Source of the DNA: Astropecten irregularis
Lineage: Eukaryota > Echinodermata > Asteroidea > Paxillosida > Astropectinidae
Reading direction: 5' to 3'
Length of the DNA stretch: 64,000 nt
Assembly: GCA_963971285.1 (NCBI GenBank)
Contig: OZ020255.1
Location: 15,892,931 to 15,956,930, forward strand
Shown here: one piece after another, positions 1 to 12,004 of the stretch
Numbering within the stretch: the stretch's first letter is position 1
Layout of the letters: each line of letters begins with the position of its first letter
Position numbers and translations under genes: made by a program
The notes under the pieces: generated by a model
The model's input: the letters and a program-made list of their open reading frames with translations, nothing else
Databases searched by the model: none
What the model was told of the DNA's origin: nothing

Positions 1-2334
1 TGGCGAAGCTGGAGCCTTTCCCCAGCTTTGTCATGTGGCCCAATCCCTTCATTTTGTTTTGTGGGCCTCAAATGGTGGTAGGGAAATAAGTCTCACGCCA
101 GCCTGGTTTCGTAAAGGCCATTATTTAAGAACTCTGTCTCTGACTCAACTCTTTATTTCTGAAACAAAGTTATTTACAAAGCTATAAAAAATTTACAAGA
201 TATATAAATACATGTTTGTCCCAAATATCCCTGAATGGGACAATTCTTTAGAATAAATAATTTCACAAATATTTCATGTAGACATGCACACGACATTCAC
301 ACATGTATAATTGCTTATAAATATCAGTTTAGAACTTCAGAAATTTAATGTGTTTGCGCTGATGAGCCAGGAACAAACTGGCGCGGCAATTCGCAACAAG
401 TACCTAAAATGTGTGTGATTATCAAAAACTAGTCACTCTTGTTGTGAAGCTTCCACGACTGGTATCCACGTGCATAAGAGTTCAAGGCATGCAGCAGATG
501 TGAACCAGTGAAGTAATGTCGCAGTCACATGTAGGCGCTAGGAAGAAAGCTATGTACATGTACACACCATAGGTACAACGTGTGTATGTGCTGCAGTCAA
601 GTAGCGCTCTGTACCGTGACTTGTGGCCGGCCTCGATACAGGTTTTGTGGGAAGAAATCTGCATTTAACAAACATCGCAAAAAGCTTGTCATGCTCAGCA
701 AGGCTCTGAAGTATACACTGTACCCATGCATGTTCAGGAGATTGGAAAGGGAAATGTTAGCTTCAATCAGAAAGGAACGGTTAAAGAGCAAAAACATTCC
801 AAAGACAGCGACCAAAGACATACATTGATCATTCCCCCATGGGTACAGCTGCTTGTTCCCCCAATCCTACAGCCTTCAAGTTAGCTTATGTGACTCAAAC
901 TTCACAAATTTATGTGACAGTCGCATGGAACTGATCTCAGCGACGCGCGATATAGGCGTTTTGATGATGATTATTTCAGAGGTCGCATGATGAAGACATC
1001 ATTTTTGCAGCTGAGAAATTATTAGCTTCATCACTCCCTTGCCCTGGTTATAGCCTTTAGGTCCCTTTAGTTGTTCTCATACTTGAGAACATCATATAAA
1101 TTATATTGATTTTCCTGTAGAAATGCCCCCTTGGTTAGTGGGAGAAGGAAGACCTTCCCCTACTCGAGTAAAATTCTAGGTCAGGGCATGCATTGCATAG
1201 CCTGATAGAGTGAATTAATGTCAGATTTATATTGTAAAACCCTTTATGTCTGACTGGAATCTGGGCCTTTGTATACATGCCTTGGGTTAAACAGTGACAT
1301 GAAATGTTCGTCTACCATCGTAGGCCCCTATGTGTACATGGCATGAACCAGCTTCAACGTGGAGGCACCCTGGGCTGTGTTGTTGAATTGCCTTGTTGTA
1401 GTATGGGGGCCGCTCAATTTAGCTCTGGAGCAGGAGTCTGTTATGTTCCCACTTCAGTACATACTCAGCTTGTAGAGAACCTACCCTCTGTATGGGATCT
1501 CCCATACATGTGCCCTGGCCTTGCCTGGGACAACTTGACATCAGCCCACACAGGAACTTGACTCTTAGCTTACCAAATGAGGCCCCTGAATGTAGAGGAA
1601 GGGTTTGATTGATAGGGTATGTGGGTTAGAATCAGGTACAGCAAGTATAAAGGATATTTAGTAGTTATGGGTAAGAACATGTAGGTCACAAGGTGGAATG
1701 ACCTGACCGAGTATACACATTAAGGTGAGGTGTTCACCTGTCATAGAATGACTGCGTCGGCACCTGTAAACAGCCCCTGAGTTGATGATATCATGCTTTA
1801 AAGTGAGCAGAACGGATGTTGTAATATTTACCTCAATTTAGTCAGCGCAGGTCAACAACATATTGCTTGACCTTTATTATTCTGTGACATCTATTCCACT
1901 CATGGTACATTTGGGAATATAGCATATCTGAACAGTAACTACTTCAGTCTTTATTGAAGGAGTTTGTTTATGTTTGCATGCACAGATGATAATATTTTCT
2001 GTCATCTTCTAAAGATCTTTTTGATCCCGGGAGGTTTGGGTATTTTATTTTATTTTATATTGAGACGTGTAGGGCTTACCAATGCAACAGTAGTTTACAA
2101 TTGAAATTGTTATGTAATGTGAGTATGATCTCATAAACATGTTGGCCACTACTTTACATTACATGTACATCTCCATGTTTCTTTGCATTAGTTCTGTTGT
2201 ATGGTAATAAAGATTCTATCCAAATAAACAAATGGGAAACTAAATTATTTAATTAAAAAAAACCTTCAGATCTGAAAGTTTCTCTTTCTCAACGGGATTT
2301 CCCACATTTGAGATAGATTATCTACAGTATATAT
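1..2334. other. No gene or recognised repeat
   Basis: AT-rich sequence with only short scattered reading frames on both strands. None has a plausible splice-bounded exon or biased composition. A T/A-rich tract sits near 2041-2060. I see nothing that supports a gene here. Confidence 0.5.
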
Positions 2335-2500
2335 TAGCAACCAAATTTCCAGGTGTTGTGTATCACTTGTGATTGTTCTTTGGCTGTTGTTCGCTGACCA
2401 TGAATATCATATCAAATTTTTGAATGGCAGTTTGTTTTATTTGGCAAGACATTTTTGTGCTAAGCAATTTTTTTGTGCATAGCAGCTCCATGAATAAGAC
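2335..2500 (-). repeat. Family D fold-back element, degenerate copy
   Basis: The stretch matches, in reordered and diverged form, the interior of the D copies at 24972, 31935 and 44605. Shared words include CACTTGTGATTGTTCTTTGG, CATGAATATCA and TTTTTGTGCTAAGCA. The outer ends are eroded, with a remnant CAGCTCCATGAAT at about 2482. Confidence 0.55.
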
Positions 2501-2531
2501 TTGAAGCTACATGTATGCATGGTGGAAGCAC

Positions 2532-2692
2532 TAAAAGAAGGTAGGTTTGCAGTGACACTATGTAATCTCTTTTAAAGAGTGTGTGGTTCTGAGAAGAACC
2601 AATGGTATAATAAAGTTACCAACGGTTCTTCTCAGAACCACACACTCTCACAGAAGAGATTACATGGTGTCACCGCAAACCTACTTTCTTTT
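2532..2692. repeat. Family P hairpin element
   Basis: Long inverted repeat. The left arm (about 2532-2607) carries GGTAGGTTTGC and GTGTGTGGTTCTGAGAAGAA. The right arm (about 2629-2692) carries their complements, around a spacer of roughly 20 bp. Part of the same arm recurs near 56341-56425. Non-coding; likely a non-autonomous fold-back element. Confidence 0.8.
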
Positions 2693-3140
2693 AGCTCCAT
2701 GAAATTGACCCCATGACAGTGCAGGGATTGCTTGACCATTATCCTCAGTTGACCATTGCAGTTTCCTGTCCTTCCCCCTCACTGCTGAATCCCCCCTCCT
2801 ACTCACTGCCTACCGGTAGTCTACTACGAAGGGGCAAGGTCTGCGGTTTGACACTAACTTGCTGAAATTCTTGCCTGCTTGTCTGGCGGCCTTAGCCCTC
2901 CCACAAGGAATCGGAAGCTAGGAAGGATGTTGTTAATACTGCATCCGGGTAGTGCCAGAAGCCAAGGGTAGTCAAACCCATTAGACTCATAAGTAGTTGG
3001 ATTTTAAAGACGCATCCTCCTTCGCATGATCCTGTCAGAGGTTTATTCTTTTGCCATTAGGGATGAATTGTACTGTGTGTGTCCCCAGTTACGCAAATCT
3101 GTAGGCCTACATAGTACATAATAAGTATCATCAATGATTC
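2693..3140. other. No gene recognised
   Basis: Unique-looking sequence with short C-rich runs. No splice-bounded reading frame and no repeat seen elsewhere in the window. Confidence 0.45.
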
Positions 3141-3403
3141 TGAGACCAATTTCATAGAGCTGCTTAAGCACCACAATTTGCTTAAGCACCAAAAACCTTA
3201 GTTAATACCGTAAATTCAGTACATATGCTAGCAAAAACTCCTTGTTGATGTAGGCCTAATGCTTATCAAACAAAAAAGCGGAATACCAGTCAAAAGTGGT
3301 AAACATTATGAAAATTTGGTTGGTAATACCGTTTGATCAAGGAAGTCTTTTCATGCTTCAGCAAATTTTGTGCTTTTAGCAGCTCTATGAAATTAGCCCC
3401 TGA
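3141..3403 (+). repeat. Family C fold-back element, copy 1
   Basis: Begins ACCAATTTCATAGAGCTGC and ends with the inverted form GCAGCTCTATGAAATTAGCC. The interior has AAAACTCCTTG and AATTTGGTTGGTAAT, shared with copies at 3993 and 25729. About 260 bp, no coding capacity. Confidence 0.8.
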
Positions 3404-3992
3404 ACTTCAAAATGTTTTACTGCTTTGGCAAGAAATTCACTGTACTTGTTTTATTTTACACAGCATTTAGGGTTAAAATTCAGTTTACAGAAACCTTTAC
3501 CCTGTATGAAATTGAAATCAATAACACTGGACTTTCTAGAATAAAAAAAAATGGGAGCAACGGAAAATCTCTCCAGGGGGGTGGCTGTCACATGAATGCC
3601 GGTCCATGGTTGGCCTATTATGTCCTTGTTGTGTCCCATTGCCTAAGAGATGCTGAATACATTTGTAAGCATACAAAGCGATCATCATCATAATACCTCA
3701 TTCAGGAGAGCCTTTGGGGTCTGCCAATTTCCGTCTTGGTTTTTATTTAGACCTTTGTTGGCAGTTATCATTGTAGGGTGGTCTTTTGTCTGACGGTATA
3801 GTCATGACGCCTGTGTCGGCTTGCACATTTATGTTATGGAGAATTTAGAAAGTGCATTATGATGAATCAATAAATAGCAGATGCAGAACAACTTGGCCGA
3901 CTTTCAAGGGGAGATTTCCTCGTCTGTGATCAAGGCATTTCTAATAAAAATGTTTAATTTTACAATTTGCAAATTTGCAATTATGTAATACA
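3404..3992. other. No gene recognised
   Basis: A 93-codon frame starts at 3412 on the + strand, but it has no splice context and ordinary composition, so I do not call it. Nothing else is supported. Confidence 0.45.
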
Positions 3993-4627
3993 GGGGCTAC
4001 TTTCATAGAGCTGCTTAAAGGTATTATACATGATTGGTATAGGTCACAGAACAGCACACACACTTTGTCTAATCCAAGTTTTTATCCAACATGTATAAAA
4101 TCACACACCTGTGAAAATTTGAGCTCAATCGGACATCTTCTGAGTCACAAGAAAATAGCGAAAACCCGACTCAATTTTTCTTATAAAACATAAAGAATGG
4201 TTTTGATCTTACCCCGCGAGATCAAAACTGTTTTCGGTCTTTCGGTCTTACTCCTCTCTGGATAAATATGCCATTTCAGGCACAAATATTTCAACAGTAT
4301 GTTTCTACCAGCACCATCTTTTTACCCTGAAAGAAATAGTAAATCTGTGAACATTTCTATGTGGGTATGTTTACCAATGTTGTACTGTACCTTTAGGTAC
4401 CAAAATGTGATTAAGTACCCAAAAACTTTGGTAAATAAAATCAGTATGGCAGCCAAAACTCCTTGTGAATGTTATGCTCAGCAAACAATGACCGAATACA
4501 AGTCCAAAGCAGTAAAAGTTCATCACTTCAAAATTTGGTTGATAATCCTGTTTGATCAAGGAAGAATTTTCATGCTTAAATGCATTTTATGTTGTGCTTA
4601 AATAAGCAGCTCTATGAAATCGGCCCC
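3993..4627 (+). repeat. Family C element, copy 2, split by a nested B element
   Basis: Left end GGGGCTACTTTCATAGAGCT at 3993. Right end AGCAGCTCTATGAAATCGGCCCC finishes at about 4627. The C sequence breaks at CTGCTTAA (4015) and resumes at GGTACCAAAATG (about 4396), where intact copies run straight on. The break is filled by a family B element. Confidence 0.8.
4015..4395 (+). mobile_element. Family B TTAA-type MITE, nested in family C
   Basis: Starts TTAAAGGTATTATACATGAT and ends GTACTGTACCTTTAG, with the right TTAA mutated to TTAG. TTAA target duplication with short terminal repeats is the pattern of piggyBac-type non-autonomous elements, but no transposase is present, so the class is inferred. 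It is younger than the C copy it interrupts. Confidence 0.8.
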
Positions 4628-4801
4628 AGTTTTGGTATAGGAAGGTGATGATTGATGAGCAAAAAACAAATTTGGAAAGGGAAAAGTTTATGAAAATGTA
4701 ACCAACACCCACAATTTAAATTTGCCTTTTGACAAATTCAGTTTTGTCAAGCAATGTAATTAAACATAGCCTCAGATCTATAGATCTACAAATAGGTTTC
4801 C

Positions 4802-4960
4802 AGGCCTTGAATTTGGTTCTGAAAGGGGCAAGGCCACTTTTCCATTGCAAGGGGCACTTCCATTGGAAAATCATTTGGAAACATTTGAAGGGGGTACGAA
4901 GGCCAAGAACAAGGGCAACAAAGGCCATGGCCTCCGTGGCCTCCGTTCAATTCAAGCCTT
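4802..4960. repeat. Family S palindromic element, copy 1
   Basis: Begins AGGCCTTGAATT and ends with the inverse, AATTCAAGCCTT. The interior carries GGGGCAAGGCCACTTTTC and TTCCATTGGAAAA. A second copy lies at 32843-33005. The overlapping frames on both strands are by-products of the inverted structure. Confidence 0.75.
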
Positions 4961-5637
4961 GGGTTTCTTCTGAAGAATTTGAATGCCGAGTTTAATTAGG
5001 TTCTGTCTTTTTGATTTATGATGCAAAAATGTATTGTTGATATCACATGGTATGATTATGAAGCGTTATTTTTATTCCACCACTGGGTAACACAGCTTGC
5101 CCAGTGCCTCAGAGGGTCAAACATGCGACTAATTTGCAACAAAAGTCTCTTCAAATTATCCTCCCCTGGCATGTGGTCCCCAAAATATTATGAAAAGGCA
5201 CTTCAGTGGTTGTTTCAGCGTGTGTGGGACTCCTTGGTTTGCCATATAACCCTGTGGAATCATCATCAGAGTTGGAATTCACAGTGAGTCGGAAACAGAA
5301 GCTGACGTTTGATAGCAGGGTGCTTAAAGAAGCCAAGTGGTTATTTTCTTTATTAAATTGAAGTATTTGAAATTTGAAAAAGTGCAAGGTTTGCAAGTAC
5401 TGCTCATGGATGTTTCTGCACGGTTCACATGTGAATTTAGGATTACAGGTTACATGTACTCATGTAGTTTGTATGATATAATATTGAGAGGAATATACTG
5501 CTGTTTGTTTGTTTTGTCTTTCTCATTGTGTCAATAACGAAACTTAAACAACAAATTACCAGTCTCATGAATATGCTTTACTTCATGATTTATTGCGGTA
5601 CCCGCCGCGATATTGGATTTGATTCACCCTGCAGACC
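4961..5637. other. No gene recognised
   Basis: Short frames only (89 and 81 codons, overlapping on opposite strands, no splice support). No repeat partner found in the window. Confidence 0.45.
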
Positions 5638-5805
5638 CCAGCTAGCTCGGTGGCCTAGCAGGTAAGGCATCTGCACTAGTAAGCAGGGGGTCGTAGGTTC
5701 GAATCCCACCTGAGCCAGCATGTGATTTTTTCATGTGCTCTCAAAAGCACTGAGTATACAGTGCTCATCCACGTCGGTGAAGGGCAAGCCTCATTTGCAT
5801 ATTAA
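5638..5805 (+). repeat. tRNA-derived SINE-like element
   Basis: The head has an RNA polymerase III A-box-like TGGCCTAGCAGG at about 5651 and a B box GGTTCGAATCC at about 5695. A non-tRNA body follows (TCATGTGCTCTCAAAAGCAC to about 5800). The anticodon arm is imperfect and the body continues past the tRNA end. This favours a SINE over a functional tRNA gene. Confidence 0.65.
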
Positions 5806-5829
5806 ATTACCAGTTTACCAACAAATTGA

Positions 5830-6545
5830 TAATTAGCTGTTTCGCAGACCGCGGAACAGCTTTTGTTTTTCTTATTTTTTTTTTTCTATTTTTTTTCTCT
5901 TCTTTTTCCACTTTTTTCCCAAAGACATAACACAGGGTTTTTCTACAAGTCACTTCTACCCTTATGCCAGTTCCGATAAACTTCATACTTGGCACATAGT
6001 TAGACCACCACCCCGAATCGCATGCCGCATATGTACGTCATCGTGACGTCATCATAAAAGTGCAAATTTCAGGGCTCTTTATCTCCGAAACTATAAGTCC
6101 GATGTAACTCAAACTTGGTATGTAAGTATATGGGGACGTGTTATACACAAAAAATGTGGTCACGTGTCGATGACGTCATCGTGTGATTTTATACGAATTA
6201 TTCAATTTTTGGACCTTTTCTTCATATCTCCTAAACGACAAATCGATTTTCGAAATTTTTCCGGTAAAATGTTTGTTAGGTTATAGGCATATGCCACAAT
6301 TTACCAAAAAGGTGTGACGTCATGATGACGTCATCAAAAAGCCGATTTTCAGAAACACATATAAGTTAATATCTGATCGTAATGAAACTTGGTGGATATG
6401 TAGGGAATGGTATTAGTATCCCTAACCCTAATGTGAATTGACGTCATGATGACGTCATCGGCTGATTTTTTATTGATTTTTTTGAATAATTAATTTGGCC
6501 ATTTAGAGTCAAACATAACACAAAACACGGGCTTTGGAACTTTTT
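5830..6545. repeat. Repeat-like block with six TGACGTCA octamers
   Basis: Starts with a short inverted repeat (AGCTGTTTCGC ... GCGGAACAGCT, 5834-5861) and a T-rich tract. It then shows degenerate internal repetition of phrases such as AAACTTGGT followed by a CRE-type octamer. Perfect TGACGTCA occurs at 6044, 6171, 6314, 6326, 6439 and 6450. TE origin is inferred from the internal repetition; no second copy is in the window. Confidence 0.55.
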
Positions 6546-7024
6546 GGACCGCTGATAAGGCTATCTGTAGTAGTGGGACAATTGTGTACAGGTGAATGGA
6601 GCACGATGTGCTAGAAAATCAATCATTTTGCTGTTTCCACTGCCCATAAGCACAACCATACATACTATGCACGCTGGCCTATAGCAGACTCGTGTATTGC
6701 CACCTGTATGTACATATTATGTATCAGTATTCATACCTAAGTGTGTATTGATGGACAACTGACGGCGCTCCTGATAGTTGTTAACGGCAATGAAGGCACC
6801 ACTGATTTGCTATTTTTCTGTACTGGGCCAATTGCGTTCATGTTTATTTTTCATATTATTTATAAAACATGCACGAAACAGCTCAGTGTTTGTCAACAAG
6901 CACAGGTCTAGTTCCAATTGTTCTTCTACAAATTGACTGGATTAGTTCAACAGCTGGTGTAGCAAACTCAACGATGATGTCACTAGATGTCTTGTAATTT
7001 AATATTCATGGATAACAAAAACCA
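6546..7024. other. No gene recognised
   Basis: Unique-looking, AT-rich, no supported reading frame. Confidence 0.4.
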
Positions 7025-7180
7025 GGGGTCAATTTCACAGAGCCTTATACGATCTGTTGTAGCTTGAGTTACGAGCCTTATACGATCGGTTGTAGCTTGA
7101 GTTATGAAGGATACCCATCGTATCCTTTGTAGGGCTGCAATGCGCTTCAGAAGTCCTACAACTGATAGTATGTTACGATA
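7025..7180 (-). repeat. Family E fold-back element, diverged copy
   Basis: Starts GGGGTCAATTTCACAGAGCC. Interior phrases CTTGAGTTA, GAAGGATACCCATCGTA and GTAGGGCTGCAATGC match the other E copies in inverse order. A short block (about 25 bp, ending CTTGAGTTA) is duplicated inside. The far end has lost its GACCCC terminus. Confidence 0.65.
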
Positions 7181-7346
7181 GAAATCTACACCAGGCTGTT
7201 GATTGAATCATAAGGTAATTTGATATGGAAACTACATTGTGTAACAAATCAGTCTTAAAAACTCTTATGTAAACAGAACACACCCAAACTTATGCGATTA
7301 AAGATTTGATTTCAATGGGTTAAGGTAATTTAGTATCAATTCATTG

Positions 7347-7687
7347 TTCAAGGTAGTATCATACTTTGGTAAGAAACAAAAACAGAAATGTTCACAGATT
7401 TACGTATAACTTACAGTGTATGAAGATGGTGCTGGTAGAAACATACTGTTAAAATGTTTCCGCCTGAAATGCTCAGGTATGTGTCCAGAAATTAGTAAAA
7501 CAACGACTGAAAATCTTTTTGATCTTTTAAAAGATCAAAAATAAAAGAGAAAAGACTTAAGAAATACTGTGGGCACCGTATGGGACTGAAATGTTCACAG
7601 ATGACTGTTACTGTATCTGTCTTGATATTTTTGACCATGAATCTGTATTTCTTTGATAAAAACCAAAGTATGATATATTACCTTTAA
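7347..7687 (+). mobile_element. Family A TTAA-type MITE, near complete
   Basis: Starts AAGGTAGTATCATACTTTGG and ends ACCAAAGTATGATATATTACCTTTAA. Carries the central TTTTGATCTTTTAAAAGATC palindrome. The left TTAA has decayed to TTCA. No coding capacity. Confidence 0.85.
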
Positions 7688-8394
7688 GTTTAACCTGTGG
7701 CTTGCATTCTTATGTTTGCATCTTTGATTATTGAAAACAACTGATCTTTTTGCCGTGATCCTCTTTAGTTGGAATTAAGATTGTCAGATGAGAATGATCC
7801 GCTAGTCATAATATTTGGTGATTGTTTTGTCAGCATAGTGAGGTCAGTGGGAGTTGACAAGTGCTTGTAGTAGGACCTGAGTTTTTCAACAATGTGTGAA
7901 GCAATTGACTTGTATTACCAGGGAGTGCATTGTTACAATACCAGGCTGTCCTAATAAATTGGACTGGCACATAATCAAAGAACACAATAAGTTGCATACC
8001 TAGACCTAGACCAATATAGAAGTATTGTACATGTAGGTACACTGTGCCAATCACTATATGGAGACCCCCTCCTCCTCAACTAATATGTGTGGTCAACCAT
8101 TGAGATTTCTACCTCCATGGGTCAACCATTCCAATGTCCACTACTACTAGGACCATTGCATGATATGCAGGAATTTTGACCCATAAAAGTGGGAATAATT
8201 CAAAGAGTCGATTATTTAGGAATGGTGCCATTATGATTACCATTTGGAGCATGGGCTGTACTATTGCTATGTGTATTTCAATTGTGTTTGAATCTAAATT
8301 AGTTAGTTTATTACTTGTTTTAATTGATGATTGGCTGAACAATTCTGTAGTCTAAATAGGCAAATTTTACTGAATATTGAACTCTTTAAATTGT
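7688..8394. other. No gene recognised
   Basis: Two short minus-strand frames (74 and 77 codons) lack splice support. No internal repeat match seen. Confidence 0.4.
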
Positions 8395-8772
8395 TTAAAG
8401 GTAGTATCATACTAATTGGTAGCATAACAAAACAGAATTCTCCATATATTTACCTATAACTTACAGGGTATAAAGATGGTGATGGTAGAAACATACCGTT
8501 AAAATTTTTATTTCCTGAAATGCTTATCCCGAAAGACTAAAACCAATGTTCAAAATTTAATTTTGATCTTTGGAAATTGGAAGATCAAAAATTCTGTGAA
8601 AAGATTGTAAAATACTGTTGGCGTTTTTCGCTGTTTTCTCAAAAAATTGGGCACCATATGGGACTGGGAATTTCACAGATGACTGTTGCTGTATAGATCT
8701 TCCTTTATATTTTTGCTCAATGAATAGATCTGCATTTCTTTGACAAAAACCAAAGTATGGTTATTACCTTTC
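8395..8772 (+). mobile_element. Family A TTAA-type MITE, diverged
   Basis: TTAAAGGTAGTATCATAC at the left end and CCAAAGTATGGTTATTACCTTT at the right. The middle is the short-palindrome variant (TTTGATCTTTGGAAATTGG) also seen at 36352. Confidence 0.8.
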
Positions 8773-9502
8773 ATTACTTTACTGAATTGTTTTAAAGTTT
8801 GCAGAATTGTATACAACAAAGACATTGCTCTCTATTGTCAGAGAATGAAATTAAAAAAAAAATATTGTATTTTTATGCTTCCCATGAAAATGAAATCTGT
8901 GGTAGCATACAAATGAGTCAATTTCTTATGGTTGTGCATATATGTAATATCAAATGGAATGCACCTTTAAAGTTGCCTATTTACATTTTTGTTTTGTAGG
9001 CCATTCCCTGAACCTTGCCTGTGTGTTCTCACTATGACCATATCCGTAATCCCATCCTTATTATTGACAACTTATTCCCTGATGAACAGTCAGGTGAAGG
9101 AATTCCCTCTGGATCTTGGTCTACAACCCAGGGATACCGGCAGGAATTGGTGCTAACTTGGCTTGACTGTCCAGTGTCCTGGGAATGTATTTCAATAATG
9201 TCTCTACAAGGGCAGAGCCTGACTTTCCCTTGCTTCTCTATACATGTGTGGTTCGTCAGGGGGCTGTTTAGCCCAGGCACCTGTTTGTTATTGTTCAATT
9301 TCAAAGTTGCTTTCCTGTCCAGTGATTATTTAATCCGGTGAAGAATGTAGGTATGAATTTGAAAGGACATGTAGGATGAGAAACTGTGGATGTTTTGCTC
9401 CTATGAAAAGAATGGAGCACTGCTCTACATACTTGTACATTATGTATGTTTAGAACTAACTTAGAAGCTCTTCAAATTTGATTAGCAAGGGTGAATTTGT
9501 CC
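8773..9502. other. No gene supported
   Basis: A 108-codon + frame at 9015-9341 overlaps a 90-codon minus frame. An acceptor-like TTTTGTTTTGTAG ends at about 8999, but no frame running from it keeps a protein-like sequence and a good donor. Left uncalled. Confidence 0.4.
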
Positions 9503-9660
9503 TGGGTGTCGATTTCAGTTTTTCAACAAACTCATCGTACCTTCTATCAAACGTAGGACTTATGATTGAAGTCCTATGTAGTAATGTAGTATAGGCCCCC
9601 TGCGATGGGTTATATTTCGTAACTCGAGTTACGATCGATCGGAGGGCTTCATGAAATCAT
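9503..9660 (+). repeat. Family E fold-back element, copy 2
   Basis: GTGTCGATTTCA at the left and GGGCTTCATGAAATCAT at the right. The interior has AAACTCATCGTA, GATGGGTTAT and CGTAACTCGAGTTACGATCG, as in the other E copies. Confidence 0.75.
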
Positions 9661-10497
9661 GAAGTAAGGAACAAACCCTGGTCAGATATCAGACAAAATT
9701 GTTCTGAATCTTCTCACGATGTTCCAAACCATGGAGGGATAGTTGAGTTCTTCCATGGTTTGAATAACGGCAGACTGTCAGCTGTAGGATAGTACTCCGT
9801 TCACCAAACAAAGTAACAAATCCTCTGAGTTTTTTTTTTCAGAAAAAGTCCTACTTTTGAAATGACCTGTTTGCTGAGAAGTTCATAAATCATTTTCCTG
9901 GACTTTCACTTTTACCTCACCGAAAAAACAGGCACCACGTTTGTTATGGATTTACCAGTTGCAGCTCAGCAACTTGTCACGTCCACTACTGCTGAGTGCG
10001 TGTAATTGTGAAGTTGCCTTGGAATGAATGGGATTTACATTCCTGTGGTTAGAGTCCGGTAACATTATAGCTTTTGCGGTGTGGGCCCATACATACTGGT
10101 TGCGGTTTGTTCAACCTCATGACAACTATGTTCAGTTTTGTAAATCTGGAACCTTAAGCATGAGTGGATTGGGAGAAAAGTTTGATGACCTTATCCTTGT
10201 GTCATATCCCAATCCATGTGGCCTTATTAAACCCATTTGTGGGTAGACTCTTGCCAAGATGGGTGGGGATCCGGAATGTTTGGAGGGGTCTAGCGCACCA
10301 CCGTGGGGGTTTACCTAATTTAACTTGAGCAATGTCATGAATAAACAGAAAGTAAATTGATTTTGAATGAAATGTGCTTCACAAACAAGAACCAGAACAT
10401 TCTTTTGGCACCAGGTAAATTACTTTCATTTTCATGTGACTATTGAAAATGGTGGTCTTGCTCAGACTTATTCCTTCTTCATGCCGGTCATGTTGCC
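9661..10497. other. No gene recognised
   Basis: A possible phase-0 mini-exon (ATG at 10367, CAG|GTAAAT donor after 10414) encodes 16 unremarkable residues and has no other support. Nothing else is seen. Confidence 0.35.
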
Positions 10498-10742
10498 GAT
10501 CCAACGGCGTGACCATGGAGGTAGGAAAAACCCGCCATTACTGCAGTGTCCCTTCGCCCGCATTCTGTCCAGCAACAAAAGAATTTACGTCCGCCGCACT
10601 CTATATTGCAGGGTGTACGTCCCCTACTCATGGGATGTAGACCCAGCAAAGTATAGAGTGAGGCGGAGCATAAATTCTTTTGTTGCCGGACAAAATGCGG
10701 GCGGGACACTGCAGTAATGGTGGACAGCCATCGGAACGGTCT
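10498..10742. repeat. Family Q long inverted repeat
   Basis: The left arm (about 10530-10610: CCATTACTGCAGTGTCCC, then CAACAAAAGAATTTACG) is mirrored at about 10647-10722. The arms are roughly 80 bp around a short loop. Several overlapping frames on both strands (up to 116 codons) are by-products of this structure. Confidence 0.8.
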
Positions 10743-12003
10743 TTAGGGACTACATGTTGATGATTGGGCATTTTGTTCTGATGGTACATGTACTTGTAGT
10801 TACCATACAGCGTATCAGAAGTCACCATGGACTATGGAGGTAGGACACACTAGTGACAGGAAAGAGCTTCAGGCAGAATCACATGGTGGTCCTTGGTCTG
10901 CAATTTGGACATATTCAGGCCAGGAAAGAGGACATCATGTCATCATGGCAAATCACTGGGAAGAAAGCCCTGAACCAATAAAAAATCAGTCACTTAGGCC
11001 TACAAGTCAAATATTTTCACTGAAGGTGGGAAAATGGTGACTTTGACAGTTAATTGCCAAATTTGCTGACATATCTCAGAAGTTGGCACTAGTAGATGTT
11101 ATACTTTGTTCTGTATACTGTATACAGTGTACTTGTACATGTACATGTTGGGCCTATACAGTGTATGTACAGTACATGAGGGAAAGTAGGTCTATGATTG
11201 GACCATGGAGAAATTTTCTCCATGATTGGACTGACATGAATTAATTTAAAGGGCATCCTACCAGACCCACAGAGAGACTTGAAGTCAGGGAATCTGGCTC
11301 TGGATGACTTCTGAGAGTCCCCTCAGCTTGTCTCTCTCAACTACTCAAGGACAAGGATACAATTAGCAACAACAGTCTCAAGAAGAAGCAGTTTATAGTT
11401 TGAAACTGACAAGATCGGAACATTCCTGTGCAATGAGGAGTGTGAGAATTCTTGGGGACTGGAGGAGAGTTGAGAAGCTGGTCCCTTGTACTGTTCTATG
11501 ACCTGATGGTATGTACATGGTACTCGGTACATGTACATACATTAATGCTGACTCCTCCCCCTATACATTCCAATGGCTTCTTCAGCATGTCTCACATGGC
11601 ATCTCATAAATATTAAAGGGGCAGATTGCATCCCTAAAACAGTGCTTCTTCTGTACCAATAGAGCAAGAGTTTCTCAATAACTATTATTCAGTTCTTGGA
11701 GTTCTTTTATTCAAGTACCAAATTCATACAAAAGTGCAATTTCAGTTTCTGTAGTTTTTGTTCGTAATAGCCTACAAGTTACAACAAGATGTGTTGTATG
11801 TGAAAAAAATGGGTAGGAACTGTAGGAATAAGGGGTAATCTTGTTATTCTCTGTGGCCTTTGTGACATCCGTAGTGCAATGGTTTAATACTAGTACAGTA
11901 CTAGCAGACTAGAAATAGTATCCATTTGAGATAATGTATTCCTCCTTTTGTATTGTGTAATGTTTAATTGAGTACAAACTTAGAAAATAAGTCTATACTA
12001 TAC
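10743..12003. other. No gene recognised
   Basis: Contains a dense run of TACATGTAC-type words at about 11120-11180. Otherwise unremarkable; short frames lack support. Confidence 0.4.
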
Positions 12004-12004
12004 A

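Noticed and set aside
5638-5720. Functional tRNA gene
   Set aside because: A and B boxes are present, but the anticodon arm is imperfect and a SINE-like body follows directly. The same applies to 13459, 31440 and 37570.
9015-9341. 108-codon frame
   Set aside because: No splice support, an opposite-strand frame of similar length, and no protein-like pattern.
10367-10717. 116-codon frame
   Set aside because: Overlaps the family Q inverted repeat, which creates mirrored frames on both strands.
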